Shown piece by piece: positions 1 to 7,469 of a stretch of DNA of 10,621 nt. Every line of letters starts with the position of its first letter. Position 1 is the first letter of the stretch. Made by a program: the position numbers and the translations under genes. Origin of the DNA: Caryophanales bacterium (GTDB lineage: Bacteria > Bacillota_I > Bacilli_A > RFN20 > CAG-826); the NCBI GenBank assembly GCA_022781015.1, contig JALEUF010000018.1:1-10621 (forward strand), read 5' to 3'. Below the pieces are notes generated by a model. That model was not told the DNA's origin, made no database searches, and worked only from the letters and a program-made list of their open reading frames with translations.

Positions 1-920
1 AGATTATTGAAAAGATTACTAGTTCTACATTCCCCAATAATTATGTTTATACCTTTCTAGGAAGTAGAGAAGAAGCAGACTTATTGCTTGAAATGCCATT
101 TGATTTGATTTTCTTTACCGGTTCTCCAAATATCGGAAAAATGGTCATGGCTAAAGCTAGCAAGAATTTGACTCCAGTTGTTTTGGAGTTAGGAGGAAAA
201 TCTCCCTGCATAATTACTAAAAATGCAGATTTAGATATTGCTGCTAAACGTTTGGTATTTGGCAAGACAATCAATGCGGGCCAAACTTGTGTAGCACCAG
301 ATTATGTCTTGATTGATGAATCGCTTAAAGATGAATTTATCAAGAAGATGAAGAAGCAAATCTCCTTGCAATTCCCTAACGGAATGATAGAAAGTAATGA
401 ATATCCTAAGATTATTTCTTCTAGCAAAAAGGAACGCCTAGTCAAGCTAATTGAACAAGAAAAGGTTATTTTAGGTGGCAAATCAAACGATACCAAAATC
501 GAATTGACTTTAACTGATTCGACATTTGATTCAGAAGTTATGAAAGATGAAATATTTGGACCTATCTTACCTATAATTACTTATAAGTCACTCGAAGACA
601 CGGTTCAATATCTAAAGACTCTTCCAACTCCTTTAGCCCTTTATCTATATAGCTTCAATAAAAAAGAGATTGAATACGTCATGTCTAACCTTAGCTTTGG
701 TGGTGGAGCAATTAATGATTGCTTGATGCACTTGTCTAGCCATGCACTTTGTTTCGGTGGTAAGGGTAATTCTGGCATGGGTCAATACCATGGCAAGTAT
801 TCTTTTGATACCTTTACCCATAAAAAAGGAGTCCTAATTTCTTCTAAAGGAGATATGAAAGTCAAATATCATCCTTATAGCAAGAAAGGACTTAACTTTA
901 TCAAGAAAGTACTTAAATAA
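1..920 (+). CDS. Aldehyde dehydrogenase, class-3 type (5'-partial)
   Basis: NAD(P)-dependent oxidation of an aldehyde to its acid, cytosolic or membrane-associated. The frame is open from base 3 at the window edge, so the N-terminal part (perhaps 150-180 of a usual ~455 residues) lies outside; the TTG at 84 is internal. Visible marks: the cofactor-site FTGSPNIGK at about 117-143, the general-base motif ELGGKSP with its Glu codon at 186-188, and the nucleophile in GQTC with the Cys codon at 288-290. The C-terminal block FGGKGNSGMGQYHGKYSFDTF and a Lys-rich end are typical of the ALDH3 group (fatty, benzaldehyde or coniferyl aldehyde enzymes). All catalytic residues that should be present are present, so it looks functional. 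The substrate cannot be told. Its stop codon abuts the stop of the convergent TetR gene with no intergenic base, so no separate terminator fits between them. Confidence 0.93.
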   Translation, partial: IIEKITSSTFPNNYVYTFLGSREEADLLLEMPFDLIFFTGSPNIGKMVMAKASKNLTPVVLELGGKSPCIITKNADLDIAAKRLVFGKTINAGQTCVAPDYVLIDESLKDEFIKKMKKQISLQFPNGMIESNEYPKIISSSKKERLVKLIEQEKVILGGKSNDTKIELTLTDSTFDSEVMKDEIFGPILPIITYKSLEDTVQYLKTLPTPLALYLYSFNKKEIEYVMSNLSFGGGAINDCLMHLSSHALCFGGKGNSGMGQYHGKYSFDTFTHKKGVLISSKGDMKVKYHPYSKKGLNFIKKVLK

Positions 921-1466
921 TTATTTGTTAGATAAAAAGATTCCTAACTGATCGATTATCTCTTTATCGGTTTCTTTTGTATCGTCTTTAAACCACCATT
1001 TTATGATTTGGACTAAGCATCCTGTATAGGCATTTGTTAAGAAATCGATATTCCCAGTTATAAGAGAAAGAGTTTTCAGTTGGGTTATTTTTTCCTTTAT
1101 TGCTTCGCTTAATTCAGCAGTAAAAATATTCTCTAACAATAAAAAGGAAGTGGAAATTGCATTGTTTTTAACTAATTTTCTATATTTATCGAATACATGG
1201 AAACATCTTCCTGCCAAAGTTTGAATGAAGAACGTGATATCAGTTATGTTTTCCATATTATAGGAAAAGAATTCGACTCTAGTACGATATGCCATAAAAG
1301 CAAATAAATCATATTTATCATTGAAGTGCTGATAGAATGTTGCTCTTCTGACATTAGCCTTTTTGCAAACTTCGTTTACGGTAATGTTTTCAATTAGCTT
1401 AGTTTCCATCAAGTGGAACAATGCTTCTGATAAAGCGTTATTTGTTTTGACAATTCTCTGATCCAT
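921..1466 (-). CDS. TetR-family transcriptional regulator
   Basis: A 181-residue DNA-binding repressor-type protein. The N-terminal ~55 residues form a TetR helix-turn-helix: an RIVKTNNALSEAL first helix, ITVNEVCKKANVRRATFYQHF as the HTH with the usual T-FY-HF ending, then DKYDLFAFM. The remaining ~120 residues are helical and variable, as expected for a ligand-binding and dimerisation domain. Two starts are possible: GTG at 1481 or ATG at 1466. Neither has a Shine-Dalgarno site; the ATG is chosen because MDQRIVKT is the usual family opening. The gene is divergent from the ABC operon at 1575, with about 108 bases between starts, and their predicted -10 boxes overlap. Control of the exporter plus autoregulation is therefore the natural inference. 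Regulation of the convergent aldehyde dehydrogenase is possible but nothing in the sequence supports it. The inducing ligand is unknown. Confidence 0.9.
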   Translation of the reverse strand: MDQRIVKTNNALSEALFHLMETKLIENITVNEVCKKANVRRATFYQHFNDKYDLFAFMAYRTRVEFFSYNMENITDITFFIQTLAGRCFHVFDKYRKLVKNNAISTSFLLLENIFTAELSEAIKEKITQLKTLSLITGNIDFLTNAYTGCLVQIIKWWFKDDTKETDKEIIDQLGIFLSNK

Positions 1467-1498
1467 AAAAAATTTAGACACTTGTTAGGGTTTGTCCA

Positions 1499-1526
1499 TT
1501 GCCCGAACTTCAATACTGATTATAGT
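1499..1526 (+). promoter_or_regulatory. Promoter for the ABC operon, with possible TetR operator
   Basis: TTGCCC at 1499-1504, a 16-base spacer, then TATAGT at 1521-1526 (5 of 6 to consensus). The start would be near 1533, about 40 bases before the ATG at 1575, which has AAGGAGG at 1561-1567. A short inverted repeat TACT-N6-AGTA (1514-1517 and 1524-1527) covers both -10 boxes and could be a repressor site, but the arms are only four bases long, so that part is weak. Confidence 0.45.
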
Positions 1527-1549
1527 AGCAAATGCCTTTTAAGGGTAAA
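1519..1549 (-). promoter_or_regulatory. Promoter for the TetR gene
   Basis: On the minus strand a perfect TATAAT lies at 1524-1519. The best upstream match is TTTACC at 1549-1544 (19-base spacer) or TTACCC one base nearer (18). Transcription would start near 1512, giving a leader of roughly 30-45 bases. The -10 overlaps the plus-strand -10 by four bases. Confidence 0.5.
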
Positions 1550-1574
1550 CTAAATTTAAGAAGGAGGAGGGAGA

Positions 1575-2504
1575 ATGGAAAACGAAGACATAATAATTAT
1601 TGATTCACTTACTAAGGATTATGGACAAGGCAGGGGCATTTTCAATGTTTCTTTCTCTGTTCATAAAGGCGAATGCTTTGGCTTTTTAGGTCCAAACGGG
1701 GCTGGAAAGTCTACTACCATACGCCATCTTATGGGCTTTTCAAAACCTGATTCAGGAAAGGCAACCATCAATGGCATTGAAGCTTATAAGAATTTAAGTG
1801 GCGCAATGGCATCCACTTCATATCTAATGGGAGAAGTTGCCCTTCCAAAATTACTTACCGGGAAACAATTCCTTGATGAGATGGCTTCTTTAAAAGGAGT
1901 GACCGATTTTTCTTTAAGAGATTATTTAGTTGATTATTTCGGGCTAGATTTATCAATGCTTTGTAAGGATATGTCTACTGGAGGAAAAAGAAAACTTGCA
2001 GTCGTATCTTGCTTTATGTCTGATCCAGATGTCATTGTTATGGATGAACCTTCTTCTGGGCTAGATCCAGAGATGCAGCAACGTTTCCTTTCTTTAATCG
2101 AAGAAGAAAAGAAAAGAGGAAAGACGATGCTATTATCTTCCCATATATTCTCCGAAGTAGATTCTTGCTGCGATAGGATTGCAATTATTAAAGACGGTTC
2201 AATCGTTTCTTTGTTTGATTCGGCATCATTGAAACACAAAGAAAATAAGACATATAAGATTCGTTTTGCTTCTAAAGATGAATATGACTCTTTCATTAAG
2301 AAGAAGAGCCAAAAATGGAAGATTGTTGATAAAACAAATAAAGAGCATCAAGTCGTCGTGGTCATTAATGAAAAAGATTCTTTGTCTTTAATTAAAGATA
2401 TGGCCAAATTCAAGGTTAAGGATTTAGGTGAGATAAAAGAAACCCTAGAAGATTACTTTATGTCATTTTATAAGGAGGATAGGTCATATGTCGGACTTAA
2501 CTAA
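1575..2504 (+). CDS. ABC transporter ATP-binding protein (first of two)
   Basis: A 309-residue nucleotide-binding subunit of an ABC-2 type exporter, on the inner face of the membrane. Seen motifs: Walker A GPNGAGKST at 39-47; Walker B VIVMDEPSSGLDP at 153-165 with catalytic Glu158; H-loop SSH with His190. The signature is altered, STGGK at 134-138 in place of LSGGQ. Residues about 80-98 (SYLMGEVALPKLLTGKQF) take the place of the Q-loop, as in the GEV/GEI-type exporter ATPases. About 100 C-terminal residues form a further domain of the kind seen in BcrA/CcmA-like subunits. AAGGAGG seven bases before the ATG makes the start secure. It opens the operon and overlaps the next gene by 17 bases. Residues 11-36 (SLTKDYGQGRG through KGECFG) closely match the next protein, so the two are paralogues. 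The substrate is unknown. Confidence 0.93.
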   Translation: MENEDIIIIDSLTKDYGQGRGIFNVSFSVHKGECFGFLGPNGAGKSTTIRHLMGFSKPDSGKATINGIEAYKNLSGAMASTSYLMGEVALPKLLTGKQFLDEMASLKGVTDFSLRDYLVDYFGLDLSMLCKDMSTGGKRKLAVVSCFMSDPDVIVMDEPSSGLDPEMQQRFLSLIEEEKKRGKTMLLSSHIFSEVDSCCDRIAIIKDGSIVSLFDSASLKHKENKTYKIRFASKDEYDSFIKKKSQKWKIVDKTNKEHQVVVVINEKDSLSLIKDMAKFKVKDLGEIKETLEDYFMSFYKEDRSYVGLN

Positions 2505-3393
2505 AAAAGAAGATATAATCGCCGTCAAGACCGTCTCTTTGACAAAAGACTATGGCCAAGATAGAGGCGACTTTGACTTGAATCTAGAGATTAAGCAAGG
2601 CGAATGCTTTGGATTAGTTGGAGAAAACGGGGCAGGCAAAACTACTTTCTTACGTCTATTGATGGGATTTGTAAAACCTTCATCAGGAGAGGCTTATATA
2701 TATGGTCATGATACATATAAGGAAGCTTCTATTGTTAAGAATTACGTTGGCTATGTTCCTGGCGAGATTAATTTCCCGGAAGCCAAGACAGGATTAGAAT
2801 TCCTAACTACATTCGGGGCAAAACGTGGGGTTACTAATTTTGATAAAGCTACTTCAATCATCAAAAGACTCCAACTTGATGCAAGGGCATATCCAAAACG
2901 TATGTCAAAAGGGATGAAACAGAAATTAGCTATTGTTTCAGCCTTGATGCTAGATTCCCCATTGATCTTATTAGATGAGCCAACAACTGGACTAGATCCC
3001 TTGATGAGAGATGAACTACTAAATTTAGTTTTAGAAGAAAAACAAGCGGGACGTACCATCATTATGTCATCGAATTCGGTTGAAGAACTCGAAAGAGTAT
3101 GCGATCGAGTCATGCATATTTCAAAAGGCAAATGCATCAACATTGCTAATGTAAATGACATTGCTAATTGTCCTTTTAGGGATTATAAAATCGAATTCCA
3201 AGACAAGACTGATTATAAAGAATTTGCCAAAAGGAAAAACATTATTAGGAGGCAAGAACAATATAATCAAGTTACAATAAGGGTAGATAAAAAAGACATC
3301 AACAAACTTCTAGAAGAACTTGAACATACAAAACTCAAATTCTTCTCGGAAGTCAAATACGATTTGAAACGTTATTTTGAGGAGGTTGCATAA
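2488..3393 (+). CDS. ABC transporter ATP-binding protein (second of two), H-loop His replaced
   Basis: A 301-residue ATP-binding subunit, paralogous to the one before it and probably its heterodimer partner. Walker A GENGAGKTT is at 45-53, Walker B LILLDEPTTGLDP at 159-171 with Glu164, and the signature is MSKGMKQKL at 139-147, a variant common in bacitracin-type exporters. The switch-loop histidine is missing: the usual SSH reads SSN, Asn196, codon AAT at 3073-3075. Since this His normally helps ATP hydrolysis, the site built on this subunit may be slow or inactive while the partner (His190) does the work; that is inference. Start: ATG at 2488 with AAGGAGG at 2472-2478 inside the end of the previous gene, spacing nine bases. 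It ends one base before the permease ATG, so all three genes are translationally linked. Confidence 0.92.
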   Translation: MSDLTKKEDIIAVKTVSLTKDYGQDRGDFDLNLEIKQGECFGLVGENGAGKTTFLRLLMGFVKPSSGEAYIYGHDTYKEASIVKNYVGYVPGEINFPEAKTGLEFLTTFGAKRGVTNFDKATSIIKRLQLDARAYPKRMSKGMKQKLAIVSALMLDSPLILLDEPTTGLDPLMRDELLNLVLEEKQAGRTIIMSSNSVEELERVCDRVMHISKGKCINIANVNDIANCPFRDYKIEFQDKTDYKEFAKRKNIIRRQEQYNQVTIRVDKKDINKLLEELEHTKLKFFSEVKYDLKRYFEEVA

Positions 3394-3394
3394 A

Positions 3395-5794
3395 ATGGAA
3401 AAGGAAAATCAAAACCTAAATTTGCCAACTATCACCACGAATAAGAAAAGGAGTGGTATTTTCTCAACAGCTATTTTCAAGGAAGAATTAAAAAGCAACT
3501 GGCTTTATTCTCTTATTGTCGGCTTAGGCAATGCATTGATAATCATCCTTATCGTATCAATCATGTCTACATTAAATATCAATGCGACTAAAGATGCCTT
3601 GTCTTCTTTGTTTGATTCGGCTTCAGAAGAAACTACCTTAAAGACTTCATCCGTATCTTTATATGCTTTATATACTTCTTCAGCCGAAGGATATCTTCAA
3701 ATCGATGATGGATTAGGCCAAATCGAATCTTTTGTCGATACTGCCAATAAAGAAATTACTTCCTCTGAAACTTCAACTGGAATGGGAGCGTTAAATACTG
3801 CTTATAATCTATCCTATAGAATTACAGCAGGGGATGAAGCCGCTAAAAAGGCTGCTGGGATAAAATCTGCTACAACAGCTTATAACACTGCTTTAAATAC
3901 CATGGAAAAAGGTTTCAAGAAGGATTTAGTTTCCTGCATACTTCCGAATTATGTTTCTTTCTATTCCGAAAAAGGATATGGAAATTCTAATTTTGATTAT
4001 AAATGGGGATTACTTGAATCGGTCAATCCTTCTATAAATACCTTATTAGACATGCCTAATTCACTTGGAGATAAAGTTCCTGCTAAATTCACTTATGGAG
4101 ACTTAATTTCCTTATATGGATTAGAAAAAGATGAAGTATTAGATGCTATTAATGTTGCTGTTACTAATTTAGAGAATTGTTATGGCTTTGATTCTAATGG
4201 CAAGATAACTCCTACTTTGACTTTTGAACAGGCTAAGTTCGAGACGGCTCTAGAACTTCTTCCAACATTTGCTTCTTCTAGTGAAAAGAAGATGGCTAGC
4301 GATATCTGCGAAGATATAAAAGAAGCCTATAACGTTGATAAAGATGCCTTCTTGGCAAATAAAAACATTGAATTAGGCAAGGTATTAAAACCAGCCATTA
4401 CTAAAGAAGCCAAGAAGACTATGGAAGATTTAGCCTATTATGATTACCTTCCATCTTTTCCAGTCGAATGGGTTACTAATGATTTAGGCTATCCTATTAC
4501 TTATAAAGAAACTGGTGATCTAAATGAAGATGGAACTCCAGTTGTAAAAGAAATTAAGCTTACTTCCTATAAGCCTGAATTATTTGTAAAAGTAACCGGA
4601 GGAATGCCTAGTGATTCTTCTTTAGCCCAAAAAATGCATAAGGATATCTTGACTGGAGTCCCTTATAGCGAACAGCAAATCGCTGAGGCTAAAGAAAAAG
4701 CCAAACCAAGCCTAGATGAAGCCTATACTAGACTTGATAAATTCCTTGATGATTTCATCGCGAATAAAGATAAATATACTAACGAAGACGGTATTGATAT
4801 CAATGCTATAGAAAATAGGGTAATCGATGAAGTAGTCGTGGAAGCCAAGTCTTTAGTACTTGAAGAATATAACAAGAAATACAACACTTCCTATAAGAAT
4901 ATTGAAGACATCCCTTCCTCTTCTACATCAATGTCAGGGAAGACCTTAACTAACTCAATTTATGCATATGGGTCAAGCGGAATTGCTTCTTATAGGTCTT
5001 TACTTAGACTTGGAGAAGAAAGAGGATATAACTCTAATGAATCGATGGTATTCGCTACTTCTGTTTCTGGATTAGGTATCATTGATCAACTTCCAACTGC
5101 AGTTAAGGATTCCCTAACCGAAATGGGAGAGATGAATACTTATGGTATATTCGTCGGGGTCGTCTCATTTGGATTAGCCTGCGTCTTGCTGCCTTTGGTT
5201 TATACGATTGTATTAAGTTCTAATCTAGTTGCCTCTAAGGTAGAGAATGGTTCGCTTGCCTTTACTTTGACTACCCCGATTAAACGTAAGACATTCGTAT
5301 TTACTGAAGCCATATACCTAGTTTTGACTGAAATATTCCTTGGATTATGTTTATATCTAGGTGCCCTTGTTAGTAGGCAAATAGGTATAGAAGTAGGTGG
5401 AGGAGACTTAATTCAATCATTATCAGTCCACGATATTACTTTATATGCCTTAGGTTCCTGCGTGCTTATGATTGGGATTTCTGGAATTTGCTTCTTGGCT
5501 TCTTGCTTCTTTAATAAGAGTGGGAAAGCCATTGGAACTGGTGGCGGTATTAATATTTCCTTCTTCATCTGCTCAATCCTAGGCTTATTCGGAACTAGTG
5601 CTATCCCAGGAACAGTAAGAATAACTACGATGAATTACTTCAATTACGTAACTATATTATCTTTATATGATGGACTTGCTGTTATGGATGGAGATCCAAT
5701 ATATTGGTTTAAATTAATTGCCCTCATTGGTATCGCCTTAGTTACTTATGGAACAGGTATATATTATTTCGACCATAAGGACTTGCCTCTATAA
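3395..5794 (+). CDS. ABC-2 type permease with very large loop domain
   Basis: A 799-residue membrane subunit that should form the transport path for the two ATPases. Start ATG at 3395 has GAGGAGG at 3379-3385, nine bases upstream, and lies one base after the previous stop; an earlier in-frame TTG at 3377 is unlikely. Topology read from hydrophobicity: one helix at about 37-60, then some 520 mostly polar residues, then five helices near 583-608, 635-660, 681-706, 716-739 and 770-792. The big loop should be outside the cell. It is rich in Lys, Glu, Ser and Tyr, has helical stretches, and shows no enzyme motif I recognise. The segment between helices 2 and 3 (VENGSLAFTLTTPIKRKTF) is the typical cytosolic coupling stretch of ABC-2 permeases. 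Export of a peptide, drug or lipid, or a surface-remodelling role, are all possible. Only one permease is encoded, so it would act as a homodimer or with a partner elsewhere. Confidence 0.88.
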   Translation: MEKENQNLNLPTITTNKKRSGIFSTAIFKEELKSNWLYSLIVGLGNALIIILIVSIMSTLNINATKDALSSLFDSASEETTLKTSSVSLYALYTSSAEGYLQIDDGLGQIESFVDTANKEITSSETSTGMGALNTAYNLSYRITAGDEAAKKAAGIKSATTAYNTALNTMEKGFKKDLVSCILPNYVSFYSEKGYGNSNFDYKWGLLESVNPSINTLLDMPNSLGDKVPAKFTYGDLISLYGLEKDEVLDAINVAVTNLENCYGFDSNGKITPTLTFEQAKFETALELLPTFASSSEKKMASDICEDIKEAYNVDKDAFLANKNIELGKVLKPAITKEAKKTMEDLAYYDYLPSFPVEWVTNDLGYPITYKETGDLNEDGTPVVKEIKLTSYKPELFVKVTGGMPSDSSLAQKMHKDILTGVPYSEQQIAEAKEKAKPSLDEAYTRLDKFLDDFIANKDKYTNEDGIDINAIENRVIDEVVVEAKSLVLEEYNKKYNTSYKNIEDIPSSSTSMSGKTLTNSIYAYGSSGIASYRSLLRLGEERGYNSNESMVFATSVSGLGIIDQLPTAVKDSLTEMGEMNTYGIFVGVVSFGLACVLLPLVYTIVLSSNLVASKVENGSLAFTLTTPIKRKTFVFTEAIYLVLTEIFLGLCLYLGALVSRQIGIEVGGGDLIQSLSVHDITLYALGSCVLMIGISGICFLASCFFNKSGKAIGTGGGINISFFICSILGLFGTSAIPGTVRITTMNYFNYVTILSLYDGLAVMDGDPIYWFKLIALIGIALVTYGTGIYYFDHKDLPL

Positions 5795-5833
5795 GTTTTT
5801 AGGAATATTTAATTAATAAAATTATTACTAGCG

Positions 5834-5839
5834 TATAAT
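5834..5839 (+). promoter_or_regulatory. Possible degV promoter (-10 box)
   Basis: Perfect TATAAT at 5834-5839. The -35 is poor (TTAATT at 5809-5814, spacer 19). The start would fall near 5846, after the 5' arm of the hairpin, so RNA from this promoter could not form the stem and its ribosome site would stay open. Confidence 0.4.
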
Positions 5840-5869
5840 AACCCTCGTTTTACTTAAAGGAGGGTTATT
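5837..5869 (+). terminator. Operon terminator hairpin that also holds the degV ribosome site
   Basis: Ten-base perfect inverted repeat, AATAACCCTC at 5837-5846 and GAGGGTTATT at 5860-5869, with a 13-base loop and a T-rich tail (TCTTT). It follows the permease stop by 42 bases and fits a factor-independent terminator. The degV Shine-Dalgarno AAAGGAGG (5856-5863) straddles the loop and 3' arm, so read-through RNA would have this site folded away. Confidence 0.75.
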
Positions 5870-5874
5870 TCTTT

Positions 5875-6708
5875 ATGTTAAGAATTATCGTTGATTCTTC
5901 TTCCTCAATTACTCAAGAAGAAGCTAAACAATTAGGGATAGATATATTGCCACTTAGAGTCTGCTATAAGGGCATTGAATATAGGGATGGAGTCGATATT
6001 GACTCTAGAAAATTATATGAACTTATGGAAGAAAAAGGTGCATTCTCCTTCCCGAAGACATCTTTACCATACATGAATGTTGCTTCGGAAATGGTCGAGA
6101 ATTATACAAAAAACGGGGATCAAGTATTGCTAATTACTATCTCTAGTAAACTATCTTCTACCTTTTCTGCCTTGACTGCCATGTTTGCGTCTAATAGCAA
6201 TGTAGTTGTCTATGATTCTAAAAGTGCAGTGGGGGGAATTAGGTTATTAGCATAAGAAGAAATAAAGAACAAAGACAAAGATTTACACGATATAGTCAAG
6301 ATCCTAGATGATTTATCTTCAAGGGTTGTAATTATTGCCGTTCCTGAAACCCTAGATTATTTGCTTAGGGGAGGAAGATTGAAAAGAAGTGCTTGGATGA
6401 TTGGAAAAATATTGAAGATTATCCCAGTTATTACTTTTAATGATGGAGCCTTATTATCTTTAACAAAAGTTAGGGGAAAGACGAAAGGAATGTTTTATAT
6501 CTGCGATTACGTGAATAAATATAAGGTAGATGTTAGATATCCAGTTATAGGTTCTTATACTAGGGACAAAGAAAATCTAGATAGACTAGGAAAAATGTTA
6601 TTAGAGACAAATGGAATCAATTTAAATATCGAAGAAGATATGTCTGCTTCGATTGCTGCCCATTGGGGTCCTGGAGCATTTGGGGTTGTCTATATAAAAA
6701 CTAAATAG
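5875..6708 (+). pseudogene. DegV/FakB-type fatty-acid-binding protein gene, broken by in-frame TAA
   Basis: DegV proteins bind a fatty acid and, as FakB, present it to the kinase FakA for phospholipid synthesis. Read through one stop, the frame encodes 277 codons, the normal family length. The first part (codons 1-126) has IIVDSSSSIT, GIDILPLRV, the lid-region TSLP and ISSKLSSTF. Codon 127 is TAA (6253-6255). The same frame then continues with EEIKNKDKDLHDIV, the family's LDYLLRGGRLKRS, and near the end HWGPGAFG with His at codon 263, the position expected to bind the acid carboxylate. Both sides align to the family in one frame, so this is a point nonsense change, not a frameshift; TTA to TAA is one easy route. 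Start ATG 5875 has AAAGGAGG at 5856-5863. The C-terminal half has no good start of its own. Recent inactivation or a sequencing error are the likely causes. Confidence 0.85.
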
Positions 6709-7414
6709 ATTTAGCAAATTCATATAAAGCGATGCTAGCGGCGTTATCTAGATTAAGCGAATCTACTTTTGAACTAATCTTGATTAAAACTGGCTCGCCT
6801 TCATTTAAATAAGAATCATCTAATCCAGTAGCTTCATTTCCAAGAATAATGCTATATGGGTTAGATATTTTTATATTTCCAAGGGTATTTTTGGCCTTTA
6901 ACATGAATGGGTAGAAGTGATGATTTGAATATAGCTTTTTATATTCTTCAAAGCTAGGGAATATAGTTAGATTAATTGAAAATATTGAACCCATGGATGC
7001 TCTAATGGTCTTTGGGTCATATGGGTCGGCACATGGAGATATTAAGGCAACGTTATTAATATTGAAAGCCAAGCAAGAACGAAGAATCGTACCTAGATTA
7101 CCCATGTTAGAAGGATTGACTAAGACTAGATGTGGGGCATCTTTTTCTAATGGATTAAACCTTTTCTTGAATTCAGCGATAACCATGCAGTTATCTTTGT
7201 TCGCGATATCTTTAAATATCTTGGCGTTGTTTTCTATCAATGGAATCTTTGAGTTTTTAGCTAAGGATACTAATTTAAAATAAGTCTCTTTTCTTTCTAG
7301 TGATGGAGAAATATAGATCCTAATAATATCTTCTTTCCTATTTTCTAGTAGATAAAAGGCTAATGTTATTCCTGGGGCAAACGAGGTGTCATCTTTTTTA
7401 CTATATTTAATCAT
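6701..7414 (-). CDS. TrmH/SpoU-family RNA 2'-O-methyltransferase
   Basis: A 237-residue SPOUT enzyme that would transfer methyl from S-adenosylmethionine to a ribose 2'-OH in rRNA or tRNA. Residues ~1-90 resemble the substrate-binding domain of the TrmH/RlmB group, with the short hydrophobic strands IIRIYIS and CMVIAEF. The knotted domain follows: motif 1 NPSNMGNLGTILRS at 100-113, motif 2 ILGNEATGLDD at 190-200, motif 3 ISSKVDSLNLDNAASIALYE at 213-232. Asn100 and Arg112 of motif 1 are in place. Motif 3 reads SLNLDNAAS, closer to TrmL-type SLNLSNA than to the usual SLNVSVA. Start ATG at 7414 has no Shine-Dalgarno, but a promoter sits so that the RNA would begin at the ATG. Its 3' end overlaps degV by eight bases. 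The exact RNA target is not readable from sequence. Confidence 0.88.
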   Translation of the reverse strand: MIKYSKKDDTSFAPGITLAFYLLENRKEDIIRIYISPSLERKETYFKLVSLAKNSKIPLIENNAKIFKDIANKDNCMVIAEFKKRFNPLEKDAPHLVLVNPSNMGNLGTILRSCLAFNINNVALISPCADPYDPKTIRASMGSIFSINLTIFPSFEEYKKLYSNHHFYPFMLKAKNTLGNIKISNPYSIILGNEATGLDDSYLNEGEPVLIKISSKVDSLNLDNAASIALYEFAKSI

Positions 7415-7420
7415 GGATTA

Positions 7421-7449
7421 ATTAAAAACTTTTTGAGCCGTTTTGTTAA
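7421..7449 (-). promoter_or_regulatory. Promoter of the RNA methyltransferase gene (leaderless)
   Basis: On the minus strand: TTAACA at 7449-7444 (5 of 6 to consensus), an exact 17-base spacer, TTTAAT at 7426-7421, then six bases before the ATG at 7414. The expected transcription start is the A of the start codon. No ribosome site is present, which agrees with a leaderless mRNA. Confidence 0.6.
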
Positions 7450-7469
7450 GTGGTTGGCTACATATTTAT

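Noticed and set aside
3377..3394. TTG start giving six more permease residues
   Set aside because: It overlaps the GAGGAGG ribosome site that clearly serves the ATG at 3395.
6361..6708. Separate 115-aa gene starting at TTG
   Set aside because: It is in the same frame as the upstream degV half and begins mid-domain with no ribosome site, so it is the second half of the broken gene.
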